From DATJFQ01 sp035492775 (GTDB taxonomy: Bacteria > Acidobacteriota > Vicinamibacteria > Vicinamibacterales > 2-12-FULL-66-21), in assembly GCA_035492775.1 (NCBI GenBank), contig DATJIW010000087.1:1-64000 (forward strand): 64,000 bases of DNA, read 5' to 3'. The translations under genes were made by a program, and so were the position numbers. The notes beneath the pieces are model-generated. The model made no database searches. It was not told where the DNA came from and worked only from the letters and a program-made list of their open reading frames with translations. Of the stretch, positions 1-8,803 are shown piece by piece. Numbering within the stretch: the stretch's first letter is position 1; the number at the start of each line of letters is the position of its first letter.

Positions 1-1
1 G

Positions 2-823
2 GCGCACATCCTCGTGTCGACGACGGCGGCGACGAACATCATCGCGGACACCCTCGTCGCGCGGCAGGACGTGATCGACCAGGCGCCGGAGACGATCCGC
101 GACTTCATCCACGGCTGGTTCGACGGCATCGACATGATGAAGTCGGACCCGGCGACGACCAACGCGGAGGTCGGCAAGGCGCTGAAGCTCGACGCGGATA
201 CGGTGTCGGGGATGCTGTCGGGCCTGAAGCTGACGCAGTACGCCGACAACGCGCAGTTCTATGGACTGAGCGGCGGCAAGGCGCATTTCGACACTCTGTT
301 CGATACGGCGTTCGTAATCTGGCGCAAAAAGGGACTCGTCACGCGGGCAGTCGATGCGAAGGACTACTCGGACCCGCGCTTCCTGCAGACGCTGGCTGCT
401 GCCTACCCGGCGCAGAAAGTCGAGGAACCAACGCTGGCCGCCAAGAATCCGTCGGCCAACGATCGCGCGATCATCAACAAGGAGATCCAGATCCACTTCA
501 CGCCCGGGTCGGATGAAATCATGCCCGGCTCATATTTCGTCCTCGACGCGCTGGGTGACACGATGACGTCGTTCGGCGGCACGTATCTTCGAGTCGAGGG
601 GAATACCGACGCGACGGGTTCGTCGACGGTCAACATGACGCTCTCGGAAAAGCGTGCGCTGGCGATCAAGAACTACATCCTGAAGAACTTCCCGAACATC
701 CAGGCCGCGCGGTTCCAGACGATTGGACGGGGATCCACGAACCCCGTCGCGACCAACACGACCGAAACGGGTCGTCAGTTGAACCGGCGGACAGATATCA
801 GGGTCGTCCTCGCGGGCAAGTAG
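2..823 (+). CDS. NitT/TauT-type substrate-binding protein fused to an OmpA-like domain (5' partial)
   Basis: The reading frame is open from base 2, so the true start lies left of the window. About the first 135 visible residues look like the C-terminal lobe of an NMT1/TauA-type periplasmic binding protein. A linker is followed by an OmpA/MotB-like domain at about residues 158-270 counted from base 14. That domain has the entry strand IQIHFTPGSDEI, the NTDATGS loop and the NRRTDI end; the Asp and Arg positions that bind diaminopimelate in OmpA-like domains are kept. The stop is 8 bases before the permease, so it is the binding component of that transporter. The fusion implies a binding protein held on peptidoglycan rather than freely diffusing. 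The substrate is unknown. Confidence 0.85.
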   Translation, partial: AHILVSTTAATNIIADTLVARQDVIDQAPETIRDFIHGWFDGIDMMKSDPATTNAEVGKALKLDADTVSGMLSGLKLTQYADNAQFYGLSGGKAHFDTLFDTAFVIWRKKGLVTRAVDAKDYSDPRFLQTLAAAYPAQKVEEPTLAAKNPSANDRAIINKEIQIHFTPGSDEIMPGSYFVLDALGDTMTSFGGTYLRVEGNTDATGSSTVNMTLSEKRALAIKNYILKNFPNIQAARFQTIGRGSTNPVATNTTETGRQLNRRTDIRVVLAGK

Positions 824-831
824 CGCCTCCG

Positions 832-1635
832 ATGGCTCGTCCGCACCGCGACTGGTTCGCTTTGCGGGCGCCGCTGCCGCGCTCGACGGCCCTGGCGCTC
901 GCCTTCGTCATGCCCGCGCTCGTGCTGGGCGCCTGGTGTCTCGTCTCCTACGGCGGATTCGCGCCGCCGGATTTTCTGCCGTCTCCCACCGAGGTGGTGC
1001 GAGGGACGCTGCAGTTGTTCATCGACTACGACCTGTGGGGCGCGATCCTCACGTCGAGCCGCCGGATCCTGTTGGCGTTCCTCCTCGCGTCGGCGCTCGC
1101 GGTACCGCTGGGCGTACTGATGGGCGCGTTCGAGCCGATCAACCGGCTGTTCGAGCCGATCATGGCGCCGCTGCGCTACATGCCGATCTCCGCGTTCATT
1201 CCGCTCCTGATCCTGTGGTTCGGGATCTACGAGAAGCAGAAGATCGCGTTTCTGTTTCTCGGCGTGTTCGTCTACCTGCTGCCGGTCGTCGTCTCCGCGA
1301 TTCGCGCGGTCCCGGAGGAACTGGTGCAGACGGCGCTGACGCTCGGATCCACGAGGCTGCAGGCGATCCGGACCGTGCTGCTGCCCGCGGCCCTGCCTGA
1401 AATCTTCGACTCGTTTCGCGTGATGAACGCGATCCTCTGGACGTACGTCATCCTCGCCGAAGCGGTCAATCCCGAGCACGGGCTCGGCTACATGGTGGAA
1501 CTCGCCCGCACCCATCAGAAGGCGTCGTGGTCGTTTGCCGGCCTGCTCGTCATCGGCGGCATCGGCCTGCTGACCGACTTCCTGATTCGCATGATCTCGA
1601 ACGTGCTGTTCCGGTGGCGCGAGGCGGCGATATGA
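832..1635 (+). CDS. ABC transporter permease, NitT/TauT (SsuC/TauC) type
   Basis: A 267-residue inner-membrane protein with about six hydrophobic segments. The cytoplasmic EAA-like loop reads LGSTRLQAIRTVLLPAALP, at about residues 168-187, and docks on the ATPase. The length is normal for sulfonate/nitrate/taurine-type permeases. It starts 8 bases after the binding protein and its stop overlaps the ATPase ATG (ATGA), so the three genes are one transcript and translationally coupled. The substrate cannot be read from the sequence. Confidence 0.9.
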   Translation: MARPHRDWFALRAPLPRSTALALAFVMPALVLGAWCLVSYGGFAPPDFLPSPTEVVRGTLQLFIDYDLWGAILTSSRRILLAFLLASALAVPLGVLMGAFEPINRLFEPIMAPLRYMPISAFIPLLILWFGIYEKQKIAFLFLGVFVYLLPVVVSAIRAVPEELVQTALTLGSTRLQAIRTVLLPAALPEIFDSFRVMNAILWTYVILAEAVNPEHGLGYMVELARTHQKASWSFAGLLVIGGIGLLTDFLIRMISNVLFRWREAAI

Positions 1636-2534
1636 CCGAGGGCCAGGTCAAAGTGACCGCGGACGGCGAGCCCGGGACGGTTGCGGTCACTGTTTCCGAC
1701 CGCAGCCCTGGCACGACGCCCACTTACCGCGGCGAGGTTGCGCCGGGAACGCCGCGGCTGCGCGCCGATCATCTCAGCGTCACGTACGTCGATCGTCTGG
1801 GCCGCGGCACCGAGGCGGTCCGCGACGTGTCGTTCGCGATCGCGGACAAGCCAGGCTGCGGCGAGATCGTGGTCTTCCTGGGCCCGTCGGGCTGCGGGAA
1901 ATCGACGATCCTGAAGGCCATCGCCGGCCTGCTCACGCCGACGACGGGGACGGTTGAAGTCGACGGGAAGCCCATCGAACGCGTCGGCGCCGACCGCGGG
2001 ATGGTCTTCCAGGCTTACACGTCGTTCGCATGGCTGACGGTGCGCCAGAACGTCGAGTATGGGCTGCGGCTGCGCGGCGTTCCCAAGCGCGAGCGGCGCG
2101 AACGCAGCGACCGCTATCTCAGGGCCGTCGGGCTGTACGACTTTGCCGACCATTACCCCAAGCAGCTCTCGGGAGGCATGAAGCAGCGGGTCGCGATCGC
2201 GCGCACCTTGATCAACGAGCCGCGCATCGTCCTGATGGACGAGCCCTTCGGCGCGCTGGACCCGCAGACACGCTGGGGCATGCAGGGGCTGCTTCTCGAC
2301 GTTTCTCGCAACGAGGACAACACGATCGTGTTCGTGACGCACGACATCACGGAGGCGGTCTATCTCGCCGACACCGTTTACGTCTTTTCGGCGCGTCCTG
2401 CCAGGATCCTGCACCGCGTCGAAGTGCCGTTCTTCGGCGCGCGCGACATCTCGCTCCAGTCCACGCCGGAGTTCCGAGCAGTCGAGAAGAAGCTGCTCGA
2501 TCTGCTGTACACTCCGGCGGCATCTGAAGAGTGA
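1632..2534 (+). CDS. ABC transporter ATPase, NitT/TauT type
   Basis: A 300-residue nucleotide-binding subunit. The ATG at 1632 overlaps the permease stop and is preferred over an upstream in-frame start inside the permease. Walker A GPSGCGKST lies at residues 84-92, the Q-loop FQAYTSFAW at 126-134, the signature LSGGMKQR at 179-186, Walker B IVLMDEP at 199-205, and the switch His is in FVTHD. The first ~40 residues are a Pro/Thr-rich extension that is absent from typical SsuB/TauB proteins. It powers import with the preceding permease and OmpA-fused binding protein. Confidence 0.92.
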   Translation: MTEGQVKVTADGEPGTVAVTVSDRSPGTTPTYRGEVAPGTPRLRADHLSVTYVDRLGRGTEAVRDVSFAIADKPGCGEIVVFLGPSGCGKSTILKAIAGLLTPTTGTVEVDGKPIERVGADRGMVFQAYTSFAWLTVRQNVEYGLRLRGVPKRERRERSDRYLRAVGLYDFADHYPKQLSGGMKQRVAIARTLINEPRIVLMDEPFGALDPQTRWGMQGLLLDVSRNEDNTIVFVTHDITEAVYLADTVYVFSARPARILHRVEVPFFGARDISLQSTPEFRAVEKKLLDLLYTPAASEE

Positions 2535-2659
2535 ACGTCCATCACGACACGACGACGCAGCGACCAACTATTCAGGGTTCGATTGGAGCGGCCTTGTGTC
2601 GTTTGGGGAGGTGTGAAGCTGGTCGTTGACACGGAGCGCACCCGGCGACCGCGCTCCCC

Positions 2660-2665
2660 TAGAAT
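2660..2665 (+). promoter_or_regulatory. -10 element TAGAAT
   Basis: TAGAAT lies 5 bases before the ATG at 2671. This gives the membrane/AAA pair its own promoter, separate from the ABC operon, and would place the transcript start close to the start codon. A TTGACA at 2626-2631 is 28 bases away, too far to be its -35. Confidence 0.5.
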
Positions 2666-2670
2666 GTGAC

Positions 2671-3627
2671 ATGGCCACGCCCGACCAGCCCAAGGCCCGA
2701 CCGGTGACGCCGGGCCAGTCCTCGCCGGGCCAGGCGCCCAAGTCCGCGGGACCGGCCGGCGGGTCCGCTGGCGAAGCCTCCCGACCGCTCGCCTCCGCGT
2801 TCGCCGACGCGGCCAAGCGCACCGTCGCCTCCGCAATTCTGGAGAAGCGGCCGTACCTGAAGTACGCGTTCGCCAACCCGTACAACGTGTCGCTGTTCGG
2901 GGGAGCCCTCGCTGCCGCGGGCCTCACGCTCAATCCCGTCCTGGCGGTCGCGGCCGTCGGCCTCGAGGCGCTCTGGCTGTTGTACGCGCCGGATTCGAAA
3001 CGGCTGCGGCACCTGCTGTGGGACCCCAGGTTCGAGCAGCTGCGGGACGCGCTCCTCGAGGAGGAACGCGCGGGCCGCCTGCAACTGATTGGCGAGGACG
3101 ATCGCGGGCGGGTTCGCGCGCTGATCGGACGTCAGCAGGAGATCCGGCGTCTCGCCGCGGCCAATCCGTCGTTCACGGGCGAACTGTTGCGGGCCGAGCT
3201 GCTGAAAGCCGACCGCCTGGTCGATGCGTTCATCGACATGGCGGTGACGTGCACCCGGTACGAGCAGTATCTGAAGTCGGTCGACCTCGACGCGCTTGCG
3301 CGCGGGCGCATGCGCTGGGAAGCCGCCGTGAAGTCGGCGCCCGACGGTGACGCGGCGATTGGAATCGCGAAGCAGAACCTCGCGATCATCCTCAAGCGTC
3401 TCGACAAGCTGAAGGACATCAACCAGTACCTCACCGTGGCGCGCGGCCAGCTCGATCTGATTGACAATTCATTCCAGCTGATCGCCGACCAGGTCGTGAC
3501 CATGCAGTCGCCGCAGCAGCTGTCGGGACAGCTCGACGATCTGCTCGACGGCGTCGAATCCATCCGCCAGACGGCGGTCGATACGGACCGCATTCTTGGC
3601 TCCATCTCGAACGGAACGAGCTTTTGA
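2671..3627 (+). CDS. Membrane-anchored helical protein of unknown function
   Basis: A 318-residue protein not recognised as a named family. The first ~40 residues are rich in Pro, Ala, Gly and Ser. A hydrophobic stretch at about residues 70-104 could cross the membrane once or twice. The rest is highly charged and predicted helical, probably cytoplasmic. Its stop TGA overlaps the ATG of the AAA ATPase (TGATG), so the two are made together. By architecture it could be a membrane adaptor or substrate of the ATPase. A distant relation to XpaC/TelA-type proteins is possible but only a guess. Confidence 0.7.
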   Translation: MATPDQPKARPVTPGQSSPGQAPKSAGPAGGSAGEASRPLASAFADAAKRTVASAILEKRPYLKYAFANPYNVSLFGGALAAAGLTLNPVLAVAAVGLEALWLLYAPDSKRLRHLLWDPRFEQLRDALLEEERAGRLQLIGEDDRGRVRALIGRQQEIRRLAAANPSFTGELLRAELLKADRLVDAFIDMAVTCTRYEQYLKSVDLDALARGRMRWEAAVKSAPDGDAAIGIAKQNLAIILKRLDKLKDINQYLTVARGQLDLIDNSFQLIADQVVTMQSPQQLSGQLDDLLDGVESIRQTAVDTDRILGSISNGTSF

Positions 3628-5465
3628 TGCGCGTGATGCCTGAGTGGGCCGAGGATCTGCGCCGCCGCTACCTGCGCGGCGAATCGTCGATGTTCGTGCT
3701 GCACGGCAACGTGTACGACGCGATCGTGAGCAACGGGCAGCTGATGACGCTCACGGACTTCATCACCGACGTCCTCCTGAAGGACACGCGCGAGACGATT
3801 GCCGTCTTCAATCTGGCGACCGGCGTCCGATTCACCAAACGAGCCCCGACGGTCGGGAACCTCGACGACCTGCTTCTCGCGTCCGGCAAGGACCGCGTGT
3901 TCGCCGCGCTGGAGCGGCTGCTCGTGCAGAGCACGCGTGCCGCGGTCGTCGTGGAGTACGCGGAAGCGGTCGCGCCAAGCGGCGACCCGGCGTTCCAGGC
4001 CGACGCCGATCGTGCGGCGATCATCACGCTTCACCGCTGGTCGTTCCTCTCCGAGATCGAGCGGGGGGACAACCTCGTCATCCTGATCGCGGAGAACCTG
4101 CCCGACCTCGCCCCGAAGCTCATCTCGAACCCGAAGGTCGCGATCATCGACATCCCGATGCCGGACCAGGCGGCACGGCGCGCGGTCGTTCGCCTGTCGG
4201 ACGGCCGACTGAGCGATGCAGATGTCGATCGATACGCCGACCTCACCGCGGGCCTGAAGGCGCTCCAGATCGCATCGATCGTGGCGCCTCCCCCGCCGTC
4301 CGAAGAGGATGCGCTCGCGCGCGAGCGGTTCATCGCCGACCTGCTCGGATCGAGTCCGGACGTTCCCGAGCGCGCGCACAAACTCGCCGCGCTGACCGCC
4401 GGCATGGACCACGAGGCCATCAAGCGGCTGGTCGCACCGGCGGCCATCCTTCCCGCCTCCATCGATACCGGCCGCATGGACCAGGCGCGGATCGAGATCG
4501 ATCGGCTGATCGCAAGCCGGAAGCGCGAGATCCTCGAGCGGGAGTGCTTCGGCCTCGTCGAATTCGTCGAGCCGTCCCACGGATTCGAAGTCGTCGGCGG
4601 CATGGAGGAGGTCAAGAAGGATCTCCTCGTTATCGCCGACAGCATCCGTGAAGGCCGTACGTTCCGAGTGCCGATGGGCCTGCTGTTCACCGGGCCGATG
4701 GGAACCGGCAAGACGTTCGTCGCGGAGGCCTTCGCGAAAGAGTGCGGACTGCCGACGATCAAGCTGAAGAACTTCCGTTCGAAGTGGGTGGGCGCGACGG
4801 AAGGCAATCTGGAACGAATCCTCACCGTCATCCGCGCCATCGGGCAGGTCGTCGTCATCATCGACGAGGGCGACCGCGCGTTCGGTTCCGCGGACGGAGA
4901 GAGCGACGGCGGCACCTCGTCGCGTGTGATCGCGCGGATCAAAGAGTTCATGTCCGACACGTCCAATCGAGGGCGCATCCTGTTTCTCGTAATGACGAAC
5001 CGGCCGGACAAGCTCGATGTCGACTTGAAGCGCGCGGGACGGCTGGATCGCAAAATCCCCTTTCTCTATTCCCAGACGCCGGAAGAAGTCGAGCAGGTGG
5101 CGGCCGCGCTGATCCGGAAGAATCACATCGCCACGTCGGTGGACGTCGCCTCGATCCGTCCGGACTTCTCGGCGAAGCTCGTCGGCTACAGCAACGCCGA
5201 CGTCGAAGCCGTGCTGCTGATGGCCAATGACGATGCGGCACGGGAGGCGGGCGGCGACGCGCCGGTGACCGCGCAGCATCTGGAGCGCGCCGCGAAGGAC
5301 TACTTCCCCAGCCGCGACGCCGAGCTGCTCGAATACATGGAGCTGCTCGCCGTCTTCGAGGCGTCGAGCCGGCGTCTGCTGCCGCCGAAATATGCCTCGA
5401 TGCAGCCCGAGGAACTCGACGAACGCCTGCGCCGGCTGCGGGTCGTCGTCGGCAATCGCCGCTAA
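3627..5465 (+). CDS. Ycf46-like AAA+ ATPase with a degenerate N-terminal AAA domain
   Basis: 612 residues. The N-terminal half begins with FVLHGNVYD and contains strands such as VILIAENLPDLAP and VAIIDIPMP, typical of a Ycf46-like degenerate AAA fold with no Walker A. The C-terminal AAA domain is complete: Walker A GPMGTGKT at residues 356-363, Walker B VVIIDEGDR near 412, sensor-1 MTNRPDKLD near 456, and the arginine-finger region RAGRLDRKIPF near 472. The ATG at 3627 is chosen over a TTG one codon upstream. It is coupled to the preceding membrane protein. Likely a remodelling ATPase at the membrane; the target is unknown. Confidence 0.8.
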   Translation: MRVMPEWAEDLRRRYLRGESSMFVLHGNVYDAIVSNGQLMTLTDFITDVLLKDTRETIAVFNLATGVRFTKRAPTVGNLDDLLLASGKDRVFAALERLLVQSTRAAVVVEYAEAVAPSGDPAFQADADRAAIITLHRWSFLSEIERGDNLVILIAENLPDLAPKLISNPKVAIIDIPMPDQAARRAVVRLSDGRLSDADVDRYADLTAGLKALQIASIVAPPPPSEEDALARERFIADLLGSSPDVPERAHKLAALTAGMDHEAIKRLVAPAAILPASIDTGRMDQARIEIDRLIASRKREILERECFGLVEFVEPSHGFEVVGGMEEVKKDLLVIADSIREGRTFRVPMGLLFTGPMGTGKTFVAEAFAKECGLPTIKLKNFRSKWVGATEGNLERILTVIRAIGQVVVIIDEGDRAFGSADGESDGGTSSRVIARIKEFMSDTSNRGRILFLVMTNRPDKLDVDLKRAGRLDRKIPFLYSQTPEEVEQVAAALIRKNHIATSVDVASIRPDFSAKLVGYSNADVEAVLLMANDDAAREAGGDAPVTAQHLERAAKDYFPSRDAELLEYMELLAVFEASSRRLLPPKYASMQPEELDERLRRLRVVVGNRR

Positions 5466-5477
5466 GGTCTAACAGCT

Positions 5478-5532
5478 GATCTACTAAGGGGCCACGAAGG
5501 TCACGGAGATCCGGCTGTCCTGCCAGGCCGGC
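5478..5532. repeat. Partial left end of the cloverleaf repeat
   Basis: About 55 bases match the left arm of the full element that starts ~110 bases downstream: CTACTAAGGGGCCACGAAGG, then the GGCTGTCCTGCC block and the start of the first GGCCGG hairpin. It then diverges. It looks like a truncated tandem copy in the same orientation as the full copy. Confidence 0.75.
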
Positions 5533-5590
5533 GTCGGACGGTCGCATGGACCGAGCGGCTGACGAACGCGCCCCCGACGAGGACTGTTGG

Positions 5591-5790
5591 ATCTACTAAG
5601 AGGCCACGAAGGACACGGAGAAAGGCTGTCCTGCCAGGCCGGCACCGCCGGCCTGACCGGGAGACGAAAAGATCAGGAAAATGAGCCGCCCAACAGCACA
5701 CGCGGTTCATTTTCCGGATCTTTTCGTCTCCCGGCCGCGCGTCCCGCGCGGCAGGACAGCCCCTCCGTGGGCTCCGTGGCCTCTTAGTTG
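5591..5790. repeat. Cloverleaf inverted-repeat element, copy A
   Basis: A ~200-base element whose ends pair (CTAAGAGGCCAC with GTGGCCTCTTAG, then GGCTGTCCTGCC with GGCAGGACAGCC). They enclose three internal hairpins: GGCCGGC/GCCGGCC, a long GGGAGACGAAAAGATC/GATCTTTTCGTCTCCC stem, and CCGCGCG/CGCGCGG. It lies between convergent genes (stops at 5465 and 5804). Copies B and C keep the stems while loops change. It carries no ORF of its own and may act as a terminator or a non-autonomous mobile element. Confidence 0.9.
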
Positions 5791-5803
5791 AGCGCAGCAT
5801 GCT

Positions 5804-8452
5804 CTACCCCCGCAATGCCTGAATGGGATCCGTCCGTGTGGCACGCCAGGCGGGTGCAACGCAGGCGCCGAGCGCCACGATGACGACGAGCACCGTTGCG
5901 CCCAGCACGGTCGCGGGATCGCGCGGGTTGACCTGATACAACAAATAGCCCATCAGCCGCGTCGTCTGGATCGCACACACGACACCGATTGCGACACCCG
6001 TCGCGGTCATGGCAAGGCCACGCAGCAGAACCAGCCGGCGGATATTCCAGGGCTCGGCGCCAAGCGCCATTCGCAGCGCAAGCTGCGGCGTGCTCTGCGC
6101 GACTGTCGCCGACATGACGGCGTAGAGGCCAACGGCAGCCAGGACGAGCGCCAGTACCCCGAACACGACGAGCATCGTCAGCGCGATCCGTTGAGATGCC
6201 GTCGTCCGTTCGACCTGCTCGCGCAGCGTGATCAGCTCTCCCGGCGAGATGTTCGGGTCGAGTGCGTGGATCTCCCGCACGAGCGCCGGGCCGATGACCG
6301 ACGCCGGGACGGACGTGCGGATGTGCAGATTGACGGTCGTGGCAGGGCGCTGACGGAGCGGCACGTAGAACACAGGACGCGGCGCCTCCACGAAATCGCG
6401 TGACTTGATCGTTCGCGCCACGCCGACCACCAGCCGTGGCTGCCCGTTCATCGTCAAGCGGCTGCCGACCGGATTGCCGCCGTGCCAGAACGCGCCGGCC
6501 ATCAGTTCGTCGACGATGGCCACGGGCGCGCTGCTCTCGTCGTCAGCGGTGGTGAACGCGCGTCCGGAGACGATCGGGATCGCAAGTGTCGAGAAGTACT
6601 CTGGTCCGACCGCGTTGTAGTCCGCGGTCGGCTGCTGATCCGGCGGCGGAACGAATCCATCCACGGAAACGGAGGCGGAAGGCGCGGTCGCGTAGCTGAA
6701 CGGGGTCGTGGTGGAAAAAGCCGCCGATTCGACCGCAGGAATGGCGCGGACGCGATCGATCAATTCATCCTGAAACACACCCGCGCGACGGAGGTCGTAT
6801 CCGGCGGAGAATGCGTCGACGAACGTGGTCAGCACACCGTCCGTCTGGAAACCCGGATTGGCGGTGCGGATCGCCACAAAACTCTTGACCAGCAATCCTG
6901 CACCGATGAGCAGCATCAGGCTCAATCCGATCTGAGTGGCGACGAGCGAAGAGCGGAGCCACGCGGCGCGCCGCGATCCGGCGAGCGTCGCCGTATGGGC
7001 CCGGAGTGCGCCCGCCAGGTCGATCCGGCTGCTGACGAGCGCCGGCACGAGCGCGAAGAAAATGGTGGCCGCACCGGCGACGCCGCCGGCTGCGATGAAC
7101 ACCCGCCAGTCGAGCGCACCGGCGAGGCGCAGTGGAATACCTCCGCGAGGTGGGGTGAGGAACGCGAGCGCGTTGCGCAGCCACTGCGCAACCACGAGTC
7201 CTGCGGCCGTGGCGATTGCCGACAGCAGCAGACCTTCCGTCATCATCTGGCGGATCAGCCGCGTCCGGCCGGCACCGATCGAGAGCCGGATCGTCATCTC
7301 CTGCTGCCTGGCAAACGCTCGCACCAGCAGCAGATTGGCGACATTCGCGCAGGCAATGATGAGGATTCCGAGGACCACAGCCAGCGCAACACCCAGCGTC
7401 GACACCATTGCACCGGAGTTGTTGAACGGTGTGCGCCACAACGGAAACAGCAGGATGCCGTGCCCGCGGTCGCTCTCCGGATACGCGCGCTCCAGCCGTG
7501 ACGCTATCGTCGAGAGCTCCGCTTGAGCCTGTTCCATCGTGACGCCCGGCTTCAATCGGACGAAGCCCTCGATCCAGCGTGCGTCGCGATCCTCCAGCCT
7601 GTAGACACCTCCGCTGAACCGGGGCTGCATGGAAGCGGGTACCCAGAACTGAAACGCGTAGCCGACGAACGTTCCATAGAACCCTTGCGGCGCAACGCCG
7701 ACGATCGTGTGCGGGAGGCCGTTCAGCAGCTGCGATTTGCCGATGATGGCGGGATCGGCGTGGTAGCGCTCCTGCCACGTCTGATAGCTGATGATCGTGA
7801 CGGGATGTGCGTTTCTGCCGGTATCCTCGCCGGGCACGAATCCCCGGCCCAGCGCGGGGTGCAGGCCGAGCGCATCGAAGTAATTCGCCGATACGATGCT
7901 GCCGGGTACGCGTGCGGCATGATCGCCGACGCTCAGCGTAGTGCCTGTTATTTTTTCGGCAATGAACGCCTCGACGAGTGTGCTGCTCCGCTGCAAGTCG
8001 AGCCAGTCAGGCCACGACATGTCCGTCCTCGCTGCCGTGCCGCGTTCGATGCCTGTGACGGCATACAGGCGATCCTGATCGACAACGAGCGGATAGGGGC
8101 GCAGGAGAATGCCCTCTATCCAGCCGAACACTGCGGCCGTCGCGCCGATGCCGAGGGTGAGACAGAGAATCGCGGCGAGCGAAAACCCGGGATTTCGCGA
8201 CAGCATCCGGAATCCATAACCGGCGTCGCGCCGGAGATCGTCGAGCCACCGGAACATGTCGGCATCCGCGGTGCGTTCGCGCGCTTCGAGGATGCTGCCG
8301 AAGCGCCGCTCCGCGACTCGGCGGGCGTCGTCTGGAGAGAGGCCGCGCCTGACGTACTCGTCGGTGCGTTCCTGAAGATGGAAGCGCGCTTCCTCTTCGA
8401 ACGTGTCATCGGCTGGCGATATGGACCGCCAGAAGCGCCGGATCAGCCCCAT
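5804..8452 (-). CDS. ADOP-type MacB/FtsX-like permease with N-terminal cytoplasmic extension
   Basis: 882 residues. Residues ~1-75 form the charged N-terminal region found in PadR-linked ADOPs (EEEARFHLQERTDEYVRRG). Then comes a first transmembrane segment with LGIGATAAVFGWIEGILLRP, a MacB-type periplasmic domain, a three-helix FtsX block near residues 365-470, a second periplasmic domain, and a last FtsX block ending in RTDPIQALRG. The duplicated FtsX layout is the hallmark of the family, which has no dedicated ATPase. It starts 12 bases after the PadR gene and is probably controlled by it. The transported or sensed substrate is unknown. Confidence 0.92.
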   Translation of the reverse strand: MGLIRRFWRSISPADDTFEEEARFHLQERTDEYVRRGLSPDDARRVAERRFGSILEARERTADADMFRWLDDLRRDAGYGFRMLSRNPGFSLAAILCLTLGIGATAAVFGWIEGILLRPYPLVVDQDRLYAVTGIERGTAARTDMSWPDWLDLQRSSTLVEAFIAEKITGTTLSVGDHAARVPGSIVSANYFDALGLHPALGRGFVPGEDTGRNAHPVTIISYQTWQERYHADPAIIGKSQLLNGLPHTIVGVAPQGFYGTFVGYAFQFWVPASMQPRFSGGVYRLEDRDARWIEGFVRLKPGVTMEQAQAELSTIASRLERAYPESDRGHGILLFPLWRTPFNNSGAMVSTLGVALAVVLGILIIACANVANLLLVRAFARQQEMTIRLSIGAGRTRLIRQMMTEGLLLSAIATAAGLVVAQWLRNALAFLTPPRGGIPLRLAGALDWRVFIAAGGVAGAATIFFALVPALVSSRIDLAGALRAHTATLAGSRRAAWLRSSLVATQIGLSLMLLIGAGLLVKSFVAIRTANPGFQTDGVLTTFVDAFSAGYDLRRAGVFQDELIDRVRAIPAVESAAFSTTTPFSYATAPSASVSVDGFVPPPDQQPTADYNAVGPEYFSTLAIPIVSGRAFTTADDESSAPVAIVDELMAGAFWHGGNPVGSRLTMNGQPRLVVGVARTIKSRDFVEAPRPVFYVPLRQRPATTVNLHIRTSVPASVIGPALVREIHALDPNISPGELITLREQVERTTASQRIALTMLVVFGVLALVLAAVGLYAVMSATVAQSTPQLALRMALGAEPWNIRRLVLLRGLAMTATGVAIGVVCAIQTTRLMGYLLYQVNPRDPATVLGATVLVVIVALGACVAPAWRATRTDPIQALRG

Positions 8453-8464
8453 CGTCCGCCTCCC

Positions 8465-8803
8465 TCACGCCAGGCGCAGCACTCTGGAAACTCCGGTCGT
8501 GAGCCGCAGCCATTTCTCCCGCTGCTCGGCGAGCTGCCGCTCACCGGCACGCGTCAGCCGATAGACGCGCGCGCGGCGATTCTTCGGCGTCATCTGCCAT
8601 TCGGCAGCGATCCAGCCAATGTGCTCCATACGATGCAGCGCCGGATACAGCGAGCCTTCCTCGACGCGCAACAGGTCACCGGAGATCGCCTCGATGTCGG
8701 CGGCGATGCCGTACCCGTGATGCGGGCCGCGGCTCAGGATCTTGAGCACCAGCAGATCGAGCGTTCCCTGGAGCGCATCCGGTTTGCGGGCACCCACGGG
8801 CAT
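8465..8803 (-). CDS. PadR family transcriptional regulator
   Basis: 112 residues with the PadR winged helix: LQGTLDLLVLKIL, GPHHGYGIAADIE, the wing region EEGSLYPALHRME, and the C-terminal RRARVYRLTRAGERQL. It is the first gene of a PadR-ADOP operon. Its ATG at 8803 sits just downstream of a TTGACA-17-TAGATT promoter that contains a palindromic operator, which suggests autorepression. The ligand is unknown. Confidence 0.93.
   Translation of the reverse strand: MPVGARKPDALQGTLDLLVLKILSRGPHHGYGIAADIEAISGDLLRVEEGSLYPALHRMEHIGWIAAEWQMTPKNRRARVYRLTRAGERQLAEQREKWLRLTTGVSRVLRLA

Noticed and set aside
2535..2670. A TTGACA at 2626-2631 as the -35 for the TAGAAT at 2660.
   Set aside because: The spacing is 28 bases, well outside the workable range.
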